Assembly: GCA_038087035.1 (NCBI GenBank)
Contig: CP051187.1
Coordinates: forward strand, 3,911,001 to 3,975,000
Reading direction: 5' to 3'
Source: Gloeotrichia echinulata CP02
Lineage (GTDB): Bacteria > Cyanobacteriota > Cyanobacteriia > Cyanobacteriales > Nostocaceae
Length of the DNA stretch: 64,000 nucleotides
Numbering within the stretch: the stretch's first letter is position 1; every line of letters starts with the position of its first letter. A program made the position numbers and the translations under genes. Shown here in pieces: positions 37,441 to 45,256 of the stretch. The notes beneath the pieces were generated by a model. The model worked only from the letters and a program-made list of their open reading frames with translations. It was not told the DNA's origin and did no database searches.

Positions 37441-37869
37441 TCATCGTGTTGGACTACCCCCACTACCCCAAGGTTTTATCTGAGTACCTTTATCTCTTCC
37501 TCGGACATTTATACCAATAAAAGATTTATTATCAGCATCCGGACTTATCCAAAAATTAATTGAGTTATTGCGTTCTTGTTGTGAAATTTTATCACATGCT
37601 TTCCATCCAACAAAAGTAATAGAACCTTTTCGTCCCCAACTCGATTCCAAAGCACGTGTTATTCTAACCACAACTTCCTCTAAACTTAGATTAGGTGCAT
37701 GGATAAGACCATTCTGCCACCAATTTGAGCTTCGTTGACCAACTGAACTACCAGGCTGAAGACATACTTGAATTAAAGATGTTTTGTCTTTTTCAGGATT
37801 CCCAGGATTAACCATGTCAGAATTACACTGTCTGAGAATGGATATCCCAACCAAAAATCCTTGGCTCAT
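37441..37869 (-). CDS. Hypothetical protein, possibly a truncated metalloprotease-like N-terminal region
   Basis: A frame of up to 142 residues; a likely inner start is Met19 (MVNPGNPEKD). It contains RSSNWWQNGLIH and ALESSWGRKGSITFVGWKACDKI, a pattern I associate loosely with the early domain of matrixin/astacin-like secreted proteases (W.N..I, sW...s.i.F.GW..C), followed by NNSINFWISPD. No HExxH motif is reached before the stop, so the protein would be truncated. It lies among decayed genes. Family assignment is weak. Confidence 0.35.
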   Translation of the reverse strand: MSQGFLVGISILRQCNSDMVNPGNPEKDKTSLIQVCLQPGSSVGQRSSNWWQNGLIHAPNLSLEEVVVRITRALESSWGRKGSITFVGWKACDKISQQERNNSINFWISPDADNKSFIGINVRGRDKGTQIKPWGSGGSPTR

Positions 37870-38307
37870 GACATAGGATTATCCCTAGACACAATTAATA
37901 GATTCCTCAATGCTAAACCTGTTCTGTATGGAACCTTTGAAGAAATATGTCGGAAATTAAACCTGGATTGGAAAGAAATCTCCACTCCAGATTTTGAGTC
38001 TACTTCTCTTCAAAAAACTATACATACTCAGGAATCATTAAGCAAAAAATACCAAGACTGGGGAACTGCGGTTGATGTCTCAGTGTTTTACGATCGCACC
38101 CAAGAAATGGCACAGTTAGAGTCATGGATATTGGAATATAGCTGTCGCTTAGTGACAATATTCGGCATGGGTGGGGTTGGTAAGACAAGTTTAGCAACCA
38201 AGCTGGCAAAACAGATCCAGGATGAATTTGATTATCTGATTTGGCGTTCTTTAGAGGTTGTTTTAAAAGTCCTGTCGTTGGTAGCAAAACGTTTTAGATC
38301 CCCCTAA
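37861..38307 (+). pseudogene. Truncated STAND/NB-ARC ATPase, cut by a MITE
   Basis: Starts with an HTH-like region (GLSLDTINRFLNAK), then the linker DWGTAVDVSVFYDRTQEMAQL and the P-loop GMGGVGKTSLATKLA near residue 97, ending after DYLIWRSL. The same DWG...VSVFY.RT and IWRSLR segments occur in the complete protein at 16702, so this is the front of a paralogue. The 172-bp element at 38249 begins within IWRSL. Beyond it the expected NB-ARC sequence is not found; instead an unrelated frame reads EMAIAFNNCFEKIAEPNKAR to a stop near 38540. Confidence 0.8.
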
Positions 38308-38420
38308 ATCCCCCTTAAAAAGGGGGACTTTGAGAAGTTTTCCCCCCTTTTTAAGGGGGGCTGGGGGGATCGAGCAGTGCTTAAAATGACAGCTAATCAC
38401 TTTGAAAACAACCTCTAAAG
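38249..38420. mobile_element. 172-bp MITE with 22-bp terminal inverted repeats, nested palindrome inside
   Basis: Ends CTTTAGAGGTTGTTTTAAAAGT and ACTTTGAAAACAACCTCTAAAG are complementary with one mismatch. Inside, GATCCCCCTAAATCCCCCTT...GGGGGGCTGGGGGGATC is a second independent inverted repeat, apparently a nested insertion. A related end (TTAGAGGCTGTTTGAAAAGTC) lies at 44766 and a diverged element at 20349. Confidence 0.85.
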
Positions 38421-38541
38421 GTACGAGAAATGGCAATTGCCTTCAACAACTGCTTTGAAAAAATTGCAGAGCCAAACAAAGCCCGCACAGGCGACTTTAA
38501 GTATACCCAAATACTGTTCTGGATCAATTCCCAAATATCTT

Positions 38542-38665
38542 AGGGACTTCCAGAAATTAAATTATCCAGGGTAGGTGCGTCAGTACCAAGAATTTCGAGC
38601 TACGTTTTGAGTTTATCGCTGCTGACGCACCCTACAATTGTATATTTTTTTATTTGGAAGTCCCT
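38542..38665. repeat. 124-bp MITE with AGGGACTTCCA ends
   Basis: AGGGACTTCCA and TGGAAGTCCCT ends. The inner arms GTAGGTGCGTCAG and CTGACGCACCCTAC are the same module seen at 35878 and 59022. Its right end touches the MITE at 38665. Confidence 0.8.
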
Positions 38666-38761
38666 TACAGCAATTTTCATCGATTTGAACCACATTCTTT
38701 GTAGGGGTTTAGCATTGCTAAACCCGTACCGCGTGGTCTATTGACCTGAAAACTGCTATAA
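38665..38761. repeat. 97-bp TTACAGC-family MITE with a different central palindrome (copy 3)
   Basis: The flanks match the 9550 copy (TTACAGCAATTTTCA, TTTGAACCACA, GTGGTCTATT, TGAAAACTGCTATAA). The centre is GTAGGGGTTTAGCA-TTGCTAAACCCGTAC instead of the GGGGCGCAAGG palindrome. Confidence 0.82.
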
Positions 38762-38852
38762 TTGCGCTGCTAATTGTTGGGCGCGTTGTTCAGCTTGTTG
38801 GACTCTTTGGGCGCCAGATCGCCTTGTAAATTGGGCTGCTTTTTCTATACTT
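38756..38852 (-). pseudogene. C-terminal scrap of an Uma2-type gene
   Basis: The reverse strand reads SIEKAAQFTRRSGAQRVQQA and then EQRAQQLAAQL before a stop. It resembles the alanine/glutamine-rich coiled tail of Uma2 (DUF820) proteins. Nothing upstream is left of the gene body. Possibly it once belonged to the copy at 37055 or to another family member. Confidence 0.4.
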
Positions 38853-38906
38853 CAATAGAATTGAGATAAAGCTAATATACATTACACTCATTAAACTTCA
38901 TTTCCC

Positions 38907-40301
38907 ATGACCACTTCTCAACGCCGCTATCACATCACTACTTTTGGATGCCAAATGAATAAAGCCGACTCAGAGCGCATGGCTGGCATTTTAGAAGACA
39001 TGGGTTTTGAATTTGCTGAAGATCCCAATCATGCTGATTTAATTCTCTACAATACTTGTACAATTAGGGATAATGCCGAGCAAAAGGTATATTCCTACCT
39101 GGGCAGACAGGCAAAGCGTAAACACGAGCAGCCTGATTTAACATTGATTGTCGCTGGTTGTGTTGCCCAGCAAGAAGGGGAAAGTCTGTTGCGGCGCGTG
39201 CCAGAATTGGATTTGGTGATGGGGCCACAATACGCTAACCAGCTAAAAAATTTGCTGGAATCGGTTTTGGCTGGTAATCAAATTGTCGCCACTGAGCCGG
39301 TTCACATTATGGAAGATATCACCCAGCCGCGCCGGGATAGCAAAGTGACGGCTTGGGTGAATGTAATTTATGGTTGTAACGAACGCTGCACTTACTGCGT
39401 CGTTCCCAATGTGCGTGGGGTGGAACAATCCCGGACACCGGCAGCAATTCGCGCCGAAATGGAGGAATTGGGGCGACAAGGTTACAAAGAAATCACCCTA
39501 CTTGGTCAAAATATTGACGCTTACGGTAGAGATTTGCCGGGGACGACCAGCGAAGGTCGCCATTTGCACACATTCACAGATTTACTATATTACGTGCATG
39601 ATGTCCCAGGGATTGAAAGGCTGAGGTTTGCCACAAGTCACCCCCGTTATTTTACGGAGCGTTTAATTAAAGCTTGTGCCGAATTGCCCAAGGTGTGCAA
39701 ACACTTCCATATACCTTTTCAATCTGGGGATAATGAACTTTTGAAAGCGATGGCGCGGGGTTATACCCACGAAAAATATCGCCGGATTATTGATACAATT
39801 CGCCAATATATGCCAGATGCGTCAATTAGTGCCGATGCAATTGTCGGTTTTCCTGGAGAAACAGAAGCACAGTTTGAAAATACCCTGAAGTTGGTGGAAG
39901 ATATTGGCTTTGACATGTTAAATACAGCCGCATATTCCCCGCGTCCAGGGACACCAGCTGCTTTGTGGGACAATCAGTTAAGTGAAGAAGTCAAAAGCGA
40001 TCGCCTACAAAGATTAAACCATTTAGGCAACATCAAAGTCGCCGAGCGATCGCAGCGTTATTTTGGCCGCATGGAATTCGTACTGGTAGAAGACCAAAAC
40101 CCCAAAGATCCCACCCAGGTAATGGGACGCACAGGCGGTAATCGTCTGACTTTCTTCACTGGTGATATTCAGGAACTCAAAGGCCAGTTGGTTAAGGTGA
40201 AAATTACCGAAGTTCGTCCTTTTAGCTTGACTGGGGAATTTGAACGCACCCCATCTAAATCAAAGATTATAGATGGGGATTCGTGCGCTAAGAAGCTGTA
40301 A
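38907..40301 (+). CDS. miaB: tRNA-2-methylthio-N6-dimethylallyladenosine synthase MiaB
   Basis: A 464-residue radical-SAM methylthiotransferase acting on A37 of tRNAs that read UNN codons. The N-terminal UPF0004 domain carries the three auxiliary-cluster cysteines (TTFGCQMN, NTCTIRD, VAGCVAQ). The radical-SAM CxxxCxxC is in YGCNERCTYCVVP near 160. SADAIVGFPGETEAQFENTL near 310 and a C-terminal TRAM domain (FVLVEDQN...GRTGGNRLTFF, VKITEVRPFSLTGE) complete it. The ATG at 38907 gives the expected start. The last about 12 residues after GEFERTPS look atypical, and a dispersed 85-bp repeat begins 9 bp after the stop. Monocistronic housekeeping gene. Confidence 0.95.
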   Translation: MTTSQRRYHITTFGCQMNKADSERMAGILEDMGFEFAEDPNHADLILYNTCTIRDNAEQKVYSYLGRQAKRKHEQPDLTLIVAGCVAQQEGESLLRRVPELDLVMGPQYANQLKNLLESVLAGNQIVATEPVHIMEDITQPRRDSKVTAWVNVIYGCNERCTYCVVPNVRGVEQSRTPAAIRAEMEELGRQGYKEITLLGQNIDAYGRDLPGTTSEGRHLHTFTDLLYYVHDVPGIERLRFATSHPRYFTERLIKACAELPKVCKHFHIPFQSGDNELLKAMARGYTHEKYRRIIDTIRQYMPDASISADAIVGFPGETEAQFENTLKLVEDIGFDMLNTAAYSPRPGTPAALWDNQLSEEVKSDRLQRLNHLGNIKVAERSQRYFGRMEFVLVEDQNPKDPTQVMGRTGGNRLTFFTGDIQELKGQLVKVKITEVRPFSLTGEFERTPSKSKIIDGDSCAKKL

Positions 40302-40309
40302 TACTTCTT

Positions 40310-40394
40310 GAGCGTTACCAGGGTTACTGGCGTTCTCAGTGTGTCGTTAGAACTTTCGCTGACGTTGGCGAAGCCTGCGCTCCGCGCATACACC
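40310..40394 (-). repeat. 85-bp dispersed repeat, inverted relative to 43899
   Basis: Read on the reverse strand: GTGTATGCGCGGAGCGCAGG, CTTCGCCAACGT, ACGACACACTGAGAACGCCAGT, CTGGTAACGCT. It is almost identical to 43899-43981 on the plus strand, the two copies bracketing 3.5 kb. Confidence 0.8.
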
Positions 40395-40562
40395 CTAGTA
40401 AAAAGTATTATTAATATAATGACTTTTTACTCGTTATAAACAATTAGTGAAATTGGTCTATGTCTCCGGCTGTAAAGCTTTTACAGTACCGCAAACACTA
40501 ATTATTATAATTATAGCATGAAAGAATAATTGTTGCTGCGCGTTTTATACTGGTTTCGCTTA

Positions 40563-40606
40563 CCCCACCTAAAATGTAGATATTTTTATAGTATTTTTAG
40601 GTGGGG
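40563..40606. terminator. Hairpin CCCCACCTAAAA / TTTTAGGTGGGG
   Basis: Twelve-bp perfect stem with a 20-nt loop. Outer sequences GTTTCGC and GCGAAAC extend the symmetry, so this may be a small MITE rather than a dedicated terminator. Confidence 0.55.
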
Positions 40607-40638
40607 ACTGCGCGAAACATTTTTGTTCAAACAAAGAT

Positions 40639-40850
40639 AGGACTTACGCATGAGTAACGAAAAATCAAGGGGTTGGGCATCGGGCGACAGACGCCCAGAC
40701 CGAAAAATTCACCAATGCCCTATGCCCTATGCCCTATGCCCTATGCCCTATGCCCTATGCCCTATGCCCTATGCCCTATGCCCTATGCCCTATGCCCTAT
40801 GCCCCATGCCCTATGCCCGATCTCCACGAATAGCCTAGTGCGTAAGTCCT
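40639..40850. repeat. 212-bp element with AGGACTTACGCA ends carrying a TGCCCTA heptamer array
   Basis: Inverted ends AGGACTTACGCA and TGCGTAAGTCCT. About 14 tandem TGCCCTA units lie inside (40716-40817). The short frame through the array is an artefact of the repeat. The right end recurs at 3908. The element stops 10 bp before the stop codon of the convergent debranching enzyme. Confidence 0.8.
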
Positions 40851-40859
40851 GAAAGAGAA

Positions 40860-42932
40860 TTAGGGCAAATGGCGGATGACTTCAGCAATTGACCAAGCTT
40901 GGGCGATCGCTCCTCTGGGTGTATGGGGTGCATCACCGTCAAATATCTCAGAAATCGAGCCTAGACAAGCATCAGCGAGGAAATGATTTAACAAGGGTTG
41001 CCAATCAAAAGGCAAGGGTTGTTGTGGGTAAAAACGCTGCCAAGCGCGGATAAACGGGCCAATCAGCCAACTCCAAACTGTTCCCTGATGGTATGAGCGA
41101 TCGCGCTCCTGTGGGTTGCCGAAATATTTGCCTATGTATTGCGGATCGCCAGGATCAAGACTGCGAAGACCATAGGGAGTCAGCAAGTTAGAAGTTGCTA
41201 CCTCAAGTATTTGTCGCCCCTGCTGACCAGAAAACCCACAATGGTGCAGCGACAGTGCCAAAACTGCATTGGGGCGAATCTGGGAATTGCGGCGATCATC
41301 CGGTTCGATGGTGTCGTACAAGTAACCAATCTGGAAATTCCAGAATTTTTGTAGGGAGATTTTTACCTGTTCTGCTTGCTGGGCATAACGCTGCGCCTGT
41401 TTCGCTAGACGCGCCGGATCACCAAACTCAAGCTGACTCAAGCGGTCTGCCCATTGACTCACCCAACATAAGGCAGAATACCACAGAGCATTGATTTCCA
41501 CTGGCTTACCGCAACGGGGCGTCACAGGCTGGCCTTCAACCACAACATCCATCCAAGTCAGGGCAACACCACGAGCATCCCAACTAACTAGCCCATCGGT
41601 AGCATCAACCTGGATATTATACCGCGTCCCAGTGATAAATGCTTTATAGATTTGCTGCACCACGGGAAATTGCTCTGCCAAAAACTGCCAATCTTTGGTC
41701 GCTTCCAAATACAATCCTAAAGTTTCAATCCACCACAATGCTGCATCTATGCTGTTATAAAAAGGTTCGCCACCCTCATCAGGAAAGGCATTCGGAATCA
41801 AACCGTAGCGACAATAACGCCCAAAGGTTTGCAATAGCCCTTTTGCTAAGTCGAAGCGTTGGGGAACTAGTGTCAACCCCGGTAAAGCAATTAAAGTATC
41901 CCGTCCCCAGTCATTGAACCAGTGATAACCAGCAATCACAGTCGGGCCAGCAATCGAGGCGCGGTAAACAATAAACTGATCGCTGGCTCGTAGTAGTTTT
42001 TGCCAAATTGGCGCTTCGGTCTTGGGGATAGGCGATGAGGAAAATAGTCCCCTGTCCCCTGTCCCTCCTTGACCCCAGCCAAAAATCTGCGAGAGCCTTT
42101 CTTGTTCTGCTTCCACCGCTTCTGCAAAGCAGTCAGGGCTAAGGGTATCTTGCAAGGCGTCGGGAAATCCCACTCGTGCTTCTAAAGTCACTGTATCTCC
42201 TGGTTGCAGCATAACTGTTAAGTAACCAGGGCTGTAGAGGTCCTCGCGATCGCCTAGTCCCCGGCGCATCTCCTCTGGTAAGCCATAATTCCAGTACCAC
42301 ACCGCATCTGGTTGATAGTTTCCTTTTGTCCAGCGCAAATGCCAAGGGGTGCCAAACCGCCCAGACATTATTGCTTGTAGACAAACTTGTTGCGGCAGCA
42401 ATAATTGTGAAAAATGTAATTCTGGAGTTGCTGTTTGTTGGTGGTGAAAATTGCGATCGCCAATTAGCAGTCGCAGTCTTAAAATACCTACATCCCTGCC
42501 TTCATAGCGATATTGGATCAAAAGCCGATGGCAGAATTTCGGATCGGGTGATGAGGGAAAAAATCCTTCCTCTCCCTCTGTCCCTCTCCCTACTAAACCA
42601 TAAGGCATCACCAGTTGCCTACTTAACTGCCAGTTATCTTCACTCCAAACCCATTGGGGAACTGGGTTAATATCAAAAGAGCGCAGCAGTTTGTAGCCGG
42701 TCGGATCAATCTGACCATTGCCCCAAATATTCGTTCCCAGTGCTACAACTGTCCCTAGGACTTCTAAACTAGCTTCTAGGTGTGAAACTAGCAGCGTACG
42801 TTCAGCCGGTGGGTTGGTAGCCGCAAATAGCCAACCGTGATAAGTGCGCGTGCGTACATCAGAAACCGTACCACTGGCAAAACTCCCCAAGCCATTGGTT
42901 AATAACCATTCTCTTCTATCTAAATCAGTCAT
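40860..42932 (-). CDS. Amylo-alpha-1,6-glucosidase / glycogen debranching enzyme (GDE C type)
   Basis: A 690-residue enzyme of the archaeal-type debranching family, different from GlgX. The N-terminal domain begins REWLLTNGLGSFASGTVSDVRTR and YHGWLFAA; the (alpha/alpha)6 catalytic domain has GYHWFNDWGRDTLIALPGL near 340, IPNAFPDEGGEPFYNSIDAALWW, IRPNAVLALSL and YHQGTVWSWLIGPF. The Glu/Asp acid-base candidates are thus present. Two insertions, near 115-135 (EGEEGFFPSSPDPK) and near 300-318 (GTGDRGLFSSSPIPK), are encoded by similar CCCTGTC-type low-complexity DNA and look like in-frame repeat insertions in surface loops. Cytoplasmic glycogen turnover. Confidence 0.9.
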   Translation of the reverse strand: MTDLDRREWLLTNGLGSFASGTVSDVRTRTYHGWLFAATNPPAERTLLVSHLEASLEVLGTVVALGTNIWGNGQIDPTGYKLLRSFDINPVPQWVWSEDNWQLSRQLVMPYGLVGRGTEGEEGFFPSSPDPKFCHRLLIQYRYEGRDVGILRLRLLIGDRNFHHQQTATPELHFSQLLLPQQVCLQAIMSGRFGTPWHLRWTKGNYQPDAVWYWNYGLPEEMRRGLGDREDLYSPGYLTVMLQPGDTVTLEARVGFPDALQDTLSPDCFAEAVEAEQERLSQIFGWGQGGTGDRGLFSSSPIPKTEAPIWQKLLRASDQFIVYRASIAGPTVIAGYHWFNDWGRDTLIALPGLTLVPQRFDLAKGLLQTFGRYCRYGLIPNAFPDEGGEPFYNSIDAALWWIETLGLYLEATKDWQFLAEQFPVVQQIYKAFITGTRYNIQVDATDGLVSWDARGVALTWMDVVVEGQPVTPRCGKPVEINALWYSALCWVSQWADRLSQLEFGDPARLAKQAQRYAQQAEQVKISLQKFWNFQIGYLYDTIEPDDRRNSQIRPNAVLALSLHHCGFSGQQGRQILEVATSNLLTPYGLRSLDPGDPQYIGKYFGNPQERDRSYHQGTVWSWLIGPFIRAWQRFYPQQPLPFDWQPLLNHFLADACLGSISEIFDGDAPHTPRGAIAQAWSIAEVIRHLP

Positions 42933-43069
42933 TGCCTACTACTCAAAATCGTTATGAGTATGATATAGTCGTAACAGATCGTAATTAAACTGTGACAGCG
43001 TGGATGGGTGAGTTTTACTTGACCCAAATTCCAACGCTATATAGACGGATATCAAGGAGATAATGGTTC

Positions 43070-43681
43070 ATGTCCCTCACTTACGGAACAGAAGGATGCC
43101 TCCGCGTTGGTCAACAGGCTCCAGACTTTACAGCAACAGCCGTTGCGGATCAAGAATTTAAGACAATCAAACTTTCCGACTATCGGGGTAAGTATGTTGT
43201 CCTATTTTTCTATCCCCTAGACTTTACCTTTGTTTGCCCCACTGAAATCACAGCATTTAGCGATCGCTACGAAGAATTCAAAAAACTTAACACGGAAATC
43301 CTCGGTGCTTCCGTTGATAGCGAGTTCTCGCACCTCGCTTGGATTCAAAGCGATCGCAAAGCTGGTGGCGTAGGCGACCTAAATTATCCCCTAGTTGCCG
43401 ACATCAAAAAAGAAATTAGCGCGGCTTACAACGTCCTTGACCCAGCCGCCGGTATTGCCTTACGCGGTCTGTTTATCATTGATAAAGATGGTATCATCCA
43501 GCACGCCACCATCAACAACCTAGCTTTTGGTCGCAGCGTCGATGAAACCCTGCGAACATTGCAAGCAATTCAGCATGTTCAGTCCAACCCCGACGAAGTT
43601 TGCCCCGCAGGTTGGCAGCCCGGAGATAAGACAATGAATCCTGACCCAGTGAAATCCAAAGTTTACTTCTCTGCTGTCTAG
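43070..43681 (+). CDS. 2-Cys peroxiredoxin
   Basis: A 203-residue typical 2-Cys peroxiredoxin. AAGGAG lies 10 nt before the ATG. The peroxidatic site is FYPLDFTFVCPTE (Cys near 56), with Arg in SDRKAGG further on. The resolving Cys is in DEVCPAGWQPGDKTM near 178, and the C-terminal YFSAV replaces the YF helix of sensitive eukaryotic types. It reduces H2O2 and alkyl hydroperoxides using thioredoxin or NTRC. It is divergently transcribed from the debranching enzyme with 137 bp between starts, which holds both promoters. Confidence 0.95.
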   Translation: MSLTYGTEGCLRVGQQAPDFTATAVADQEFKTIKLSDYRGKYVVLFFYPLDFTFVCPTEITAFSDRYEEFKKLNTEILGASVDSEFSHLAWIQSDRKAGGVGDLNYPLVADIKKEISAAYNVLDPAAGIALRGLFIIDKDGIIQHATINNLAFGRSVDETLRTLQAIQHVQSNPDEVCPAGWQPGDKTMNPDPVKSKVYFSAV

Positions 43682-44222
43682 ATTTGGCTAGCTGGAAAAC
43701 TTCAATACCGTTTATTCGATTTGAAGGAAAATGTTGAGCGCAGTCCCTACCTATAACGAAGTTTAGGTAGGGTTAGCGAAACCCAGGGTACGTGGTACAA
43801 TACAGTTGGTACGGTAAAAGGCAAAACCTGGAGACACGACCATTTTTATATTAGTAATTATTAGTTTTGTTCCTAATATTACTAACATTTTTGCTAGAGT
43901 GTATGCGCGGAGCGCAGGCTTCGCCAACGTAGGCAAAAGTTCCAACGACACACTGAGAACGCCAGTTTTTCTGGTAACGCTATTTTTAGCGAAAGAATCC
44001 CCAACTATATTGCCTTTATTGTTGGGGTGCGTTCAAGGAAAATAAATAATAACCACAGATCAACACAGATGAACACAGATAGATATGAATCAGTGTCAAC
44101 TTCAGTGTGTATCTGTGGTTTTTTCATTATCGTGGTAATTTAGAAGCTACTCTGGGGGTACATTAATAATAGTTTGGTTTTTTCGCGCCGACTTAGTTAA
44201 TTAAATAATTAAGGATAAAAAT
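43682..44222. other. Intergenic region with dispersed repeats
   Basis: No gene. It contains the second copy of the 85-bp repeat (43899-43981) and a hairpin-forming AACCACAGAT...ATCTGTGGTT repeat at about 44051-44121 with direct ACACAGAT units. The right end is AT-rich promoter-like DNA for the gene at 44223. Confidence 0.55.
43899..43981 (+). repeat. 85-bp dispersed repeat (plus-strand copy)
   Basis: Partner of 40310-40394 in inverted orientation; the GCGGAGCGCAGGCTTCGCCA core is identical. Confidence 0.8.
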
Positions 44223-44777
44223 ATGCTAACTTCAACAGATTTCACTGGCTTATTTAATCAGCGATTTTTCCGTAATTTTTTACCTATTCCAGCCACAAGT
44301 TACTTTCGCTTAGAAATAGGCACACCAGATTTTCAACTCCCAGATATTACCAACGGAACTTTAGTAAAATTATCAACTTATCGAGGTAAGCAGCCAGTAT
44401 TACTTGCTTTCACTCGGATATTTACTGAAAAGCAATATTGTCCCTTTTGCTTTCCTCATATCAAAGCCTTGCATGAAAACTATGAGCAATTCAAAAGTCG
44501 CGGCATAGAAGTTTTAATGATTACTAGTACCGACCAAAAACAAAGTCAAATTGTTGTAAAAGATTTGGGCTTACAAATGCCGCTGTTGAGTGATCCTGGT
44601 TGTTATGTTTTTCGTAGATATCGGGTGGGACAAGCATTAGGAGCGCCTTTACCAGCACAGTTTGTATTAGATAAAGATGGCAAACTGCGTTATCGGCATT
44701 TATTTTCTTTTTTGGATCATAATGCTAGCGTCGAGACATTGTTAGAACAATTTAACATCCTCTTAGAGGCTGTTTGA
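44223..44777 (+). CDS. Peroxiredoxin-like (AhpC/TSA, redoxin) family protein
   Basis: A 184-residue thioredoxin-fold protein. The N-terminal 30 residues are unmatched; then GTPDFQLPDITNGTLVKLSTYRGKQPVLLAF leads into the active region with KQYCPFCFPHIKALHENYEQF. The CPFC pair lies near residue 80, a CxxC like a thioredoxin or atypical peroxiredoxin. GIEVLMITSTDQKQ and LPAQFVLDKDGKLRYRH complete the fold. Its terminal residues LLEAV and the TGA are encoded by TTAGAGGCTGTTTGA, the same sequence as a MITE end, so the C-terminus may have been redefined by an insertion. It may cooperate with the nearby 2-Cys peroxiredoxin. Confidence 0.82.
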   Translation: MLTSTDFTGLFNQRFFRNFLPIPATSYFRLEIGTPDFQLPDITNGTLVKLSTYRGKQPVLLAFTRIFTEKQYCPFCFPHIKALHENYEQFKSRGIEVLMITSTDQKQSQIVVKDLGLQMPLLSDPGCYVFRRYRVGQALGAPLPAQFVLDKDGKLRYRHLFSFLDHNASVETLLEQFNILLEAV

Positions 44778-44881
44778 AAAGTCTAAATTAATACCAGCCC
44801 TGGCGATTAGAAATCGCACGCCAGTTGCTAGGACAAGACAAGCGAAGGCAATTAAAGTTAGAATACAGACAGAAATATCTA

Positions 44882-44981
44882 ATACCAATTTTAAAAAAGA
44901 ATGGGACAGATAGCGTAGGGGCGCAAGGCCTTGCGCCCCTACAGATTATTGATGTGTTGCAAAGATTTTTTGAATTGGTAT
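44882..44981. repeat. 100-bp MITE with ATACCAATT ends (copy 1)
   Basis: Ends ATACCAATTTTAAAAAAG and TTTTTTGAATTGGTAT; centre GTAGGGGCGCAAGG / CCTTGCGCCCCTAC. A near-identical 100-bp copy lies at 62593-62692. Confidence 0.87.
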
Positions 44982-45000
44982 AACCTAATCTTGTAAAATT

Positions 45001-45196
45001 GGCTCTTGCGTGCGTAGCGTGCTTAATTATTAATTAAAGTCGATTAAATTGCTTTAACAATAAGGCTTACGGGCGTTTATAATTTAATTTTTAGTAACAC
45101 TAGCTCAAATACAAAAAATAATTGCTTTTATCTGAGCCAGTCAAGGGTTTTAAACTTATTTTTTCACAAATTCAGCACGCTAAGTACGGAAGAGCC
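45001..45196. repeat. 196-bp MITE with GGCTCTTGCGTGCGTA ends (copy 2)
   Basis: Same length and layout as 28378-28573, with ends GGCTCTTGCG and GGAAGAGCC. Internally more diverged, AT-rich and without coding capacity. Confidence 0.85.
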
Positions 45197-45256
45197 AAAA
45201 GCTCTAAGATAAGTTCGCGCATCAGACGCCAATTTGTCTATGCGCGAAACATGATT

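Larger units (their letters stand above)
44778..45256. other. MITE-packed intergenic region
   Basis: A MITE end near 44762-44785, a 100-bp MITE at 44882-44981 and a 196-bp MITE at 45001-45196 follow each other within 480 bp. No gene is present. Confidence 0.7.

Noticed and set aside
40650..40838. Plus-strand frame made of MPYALCP repeats
   Set aside because: Translation of the TGCCCTA heptamer array inside the 40639 element.
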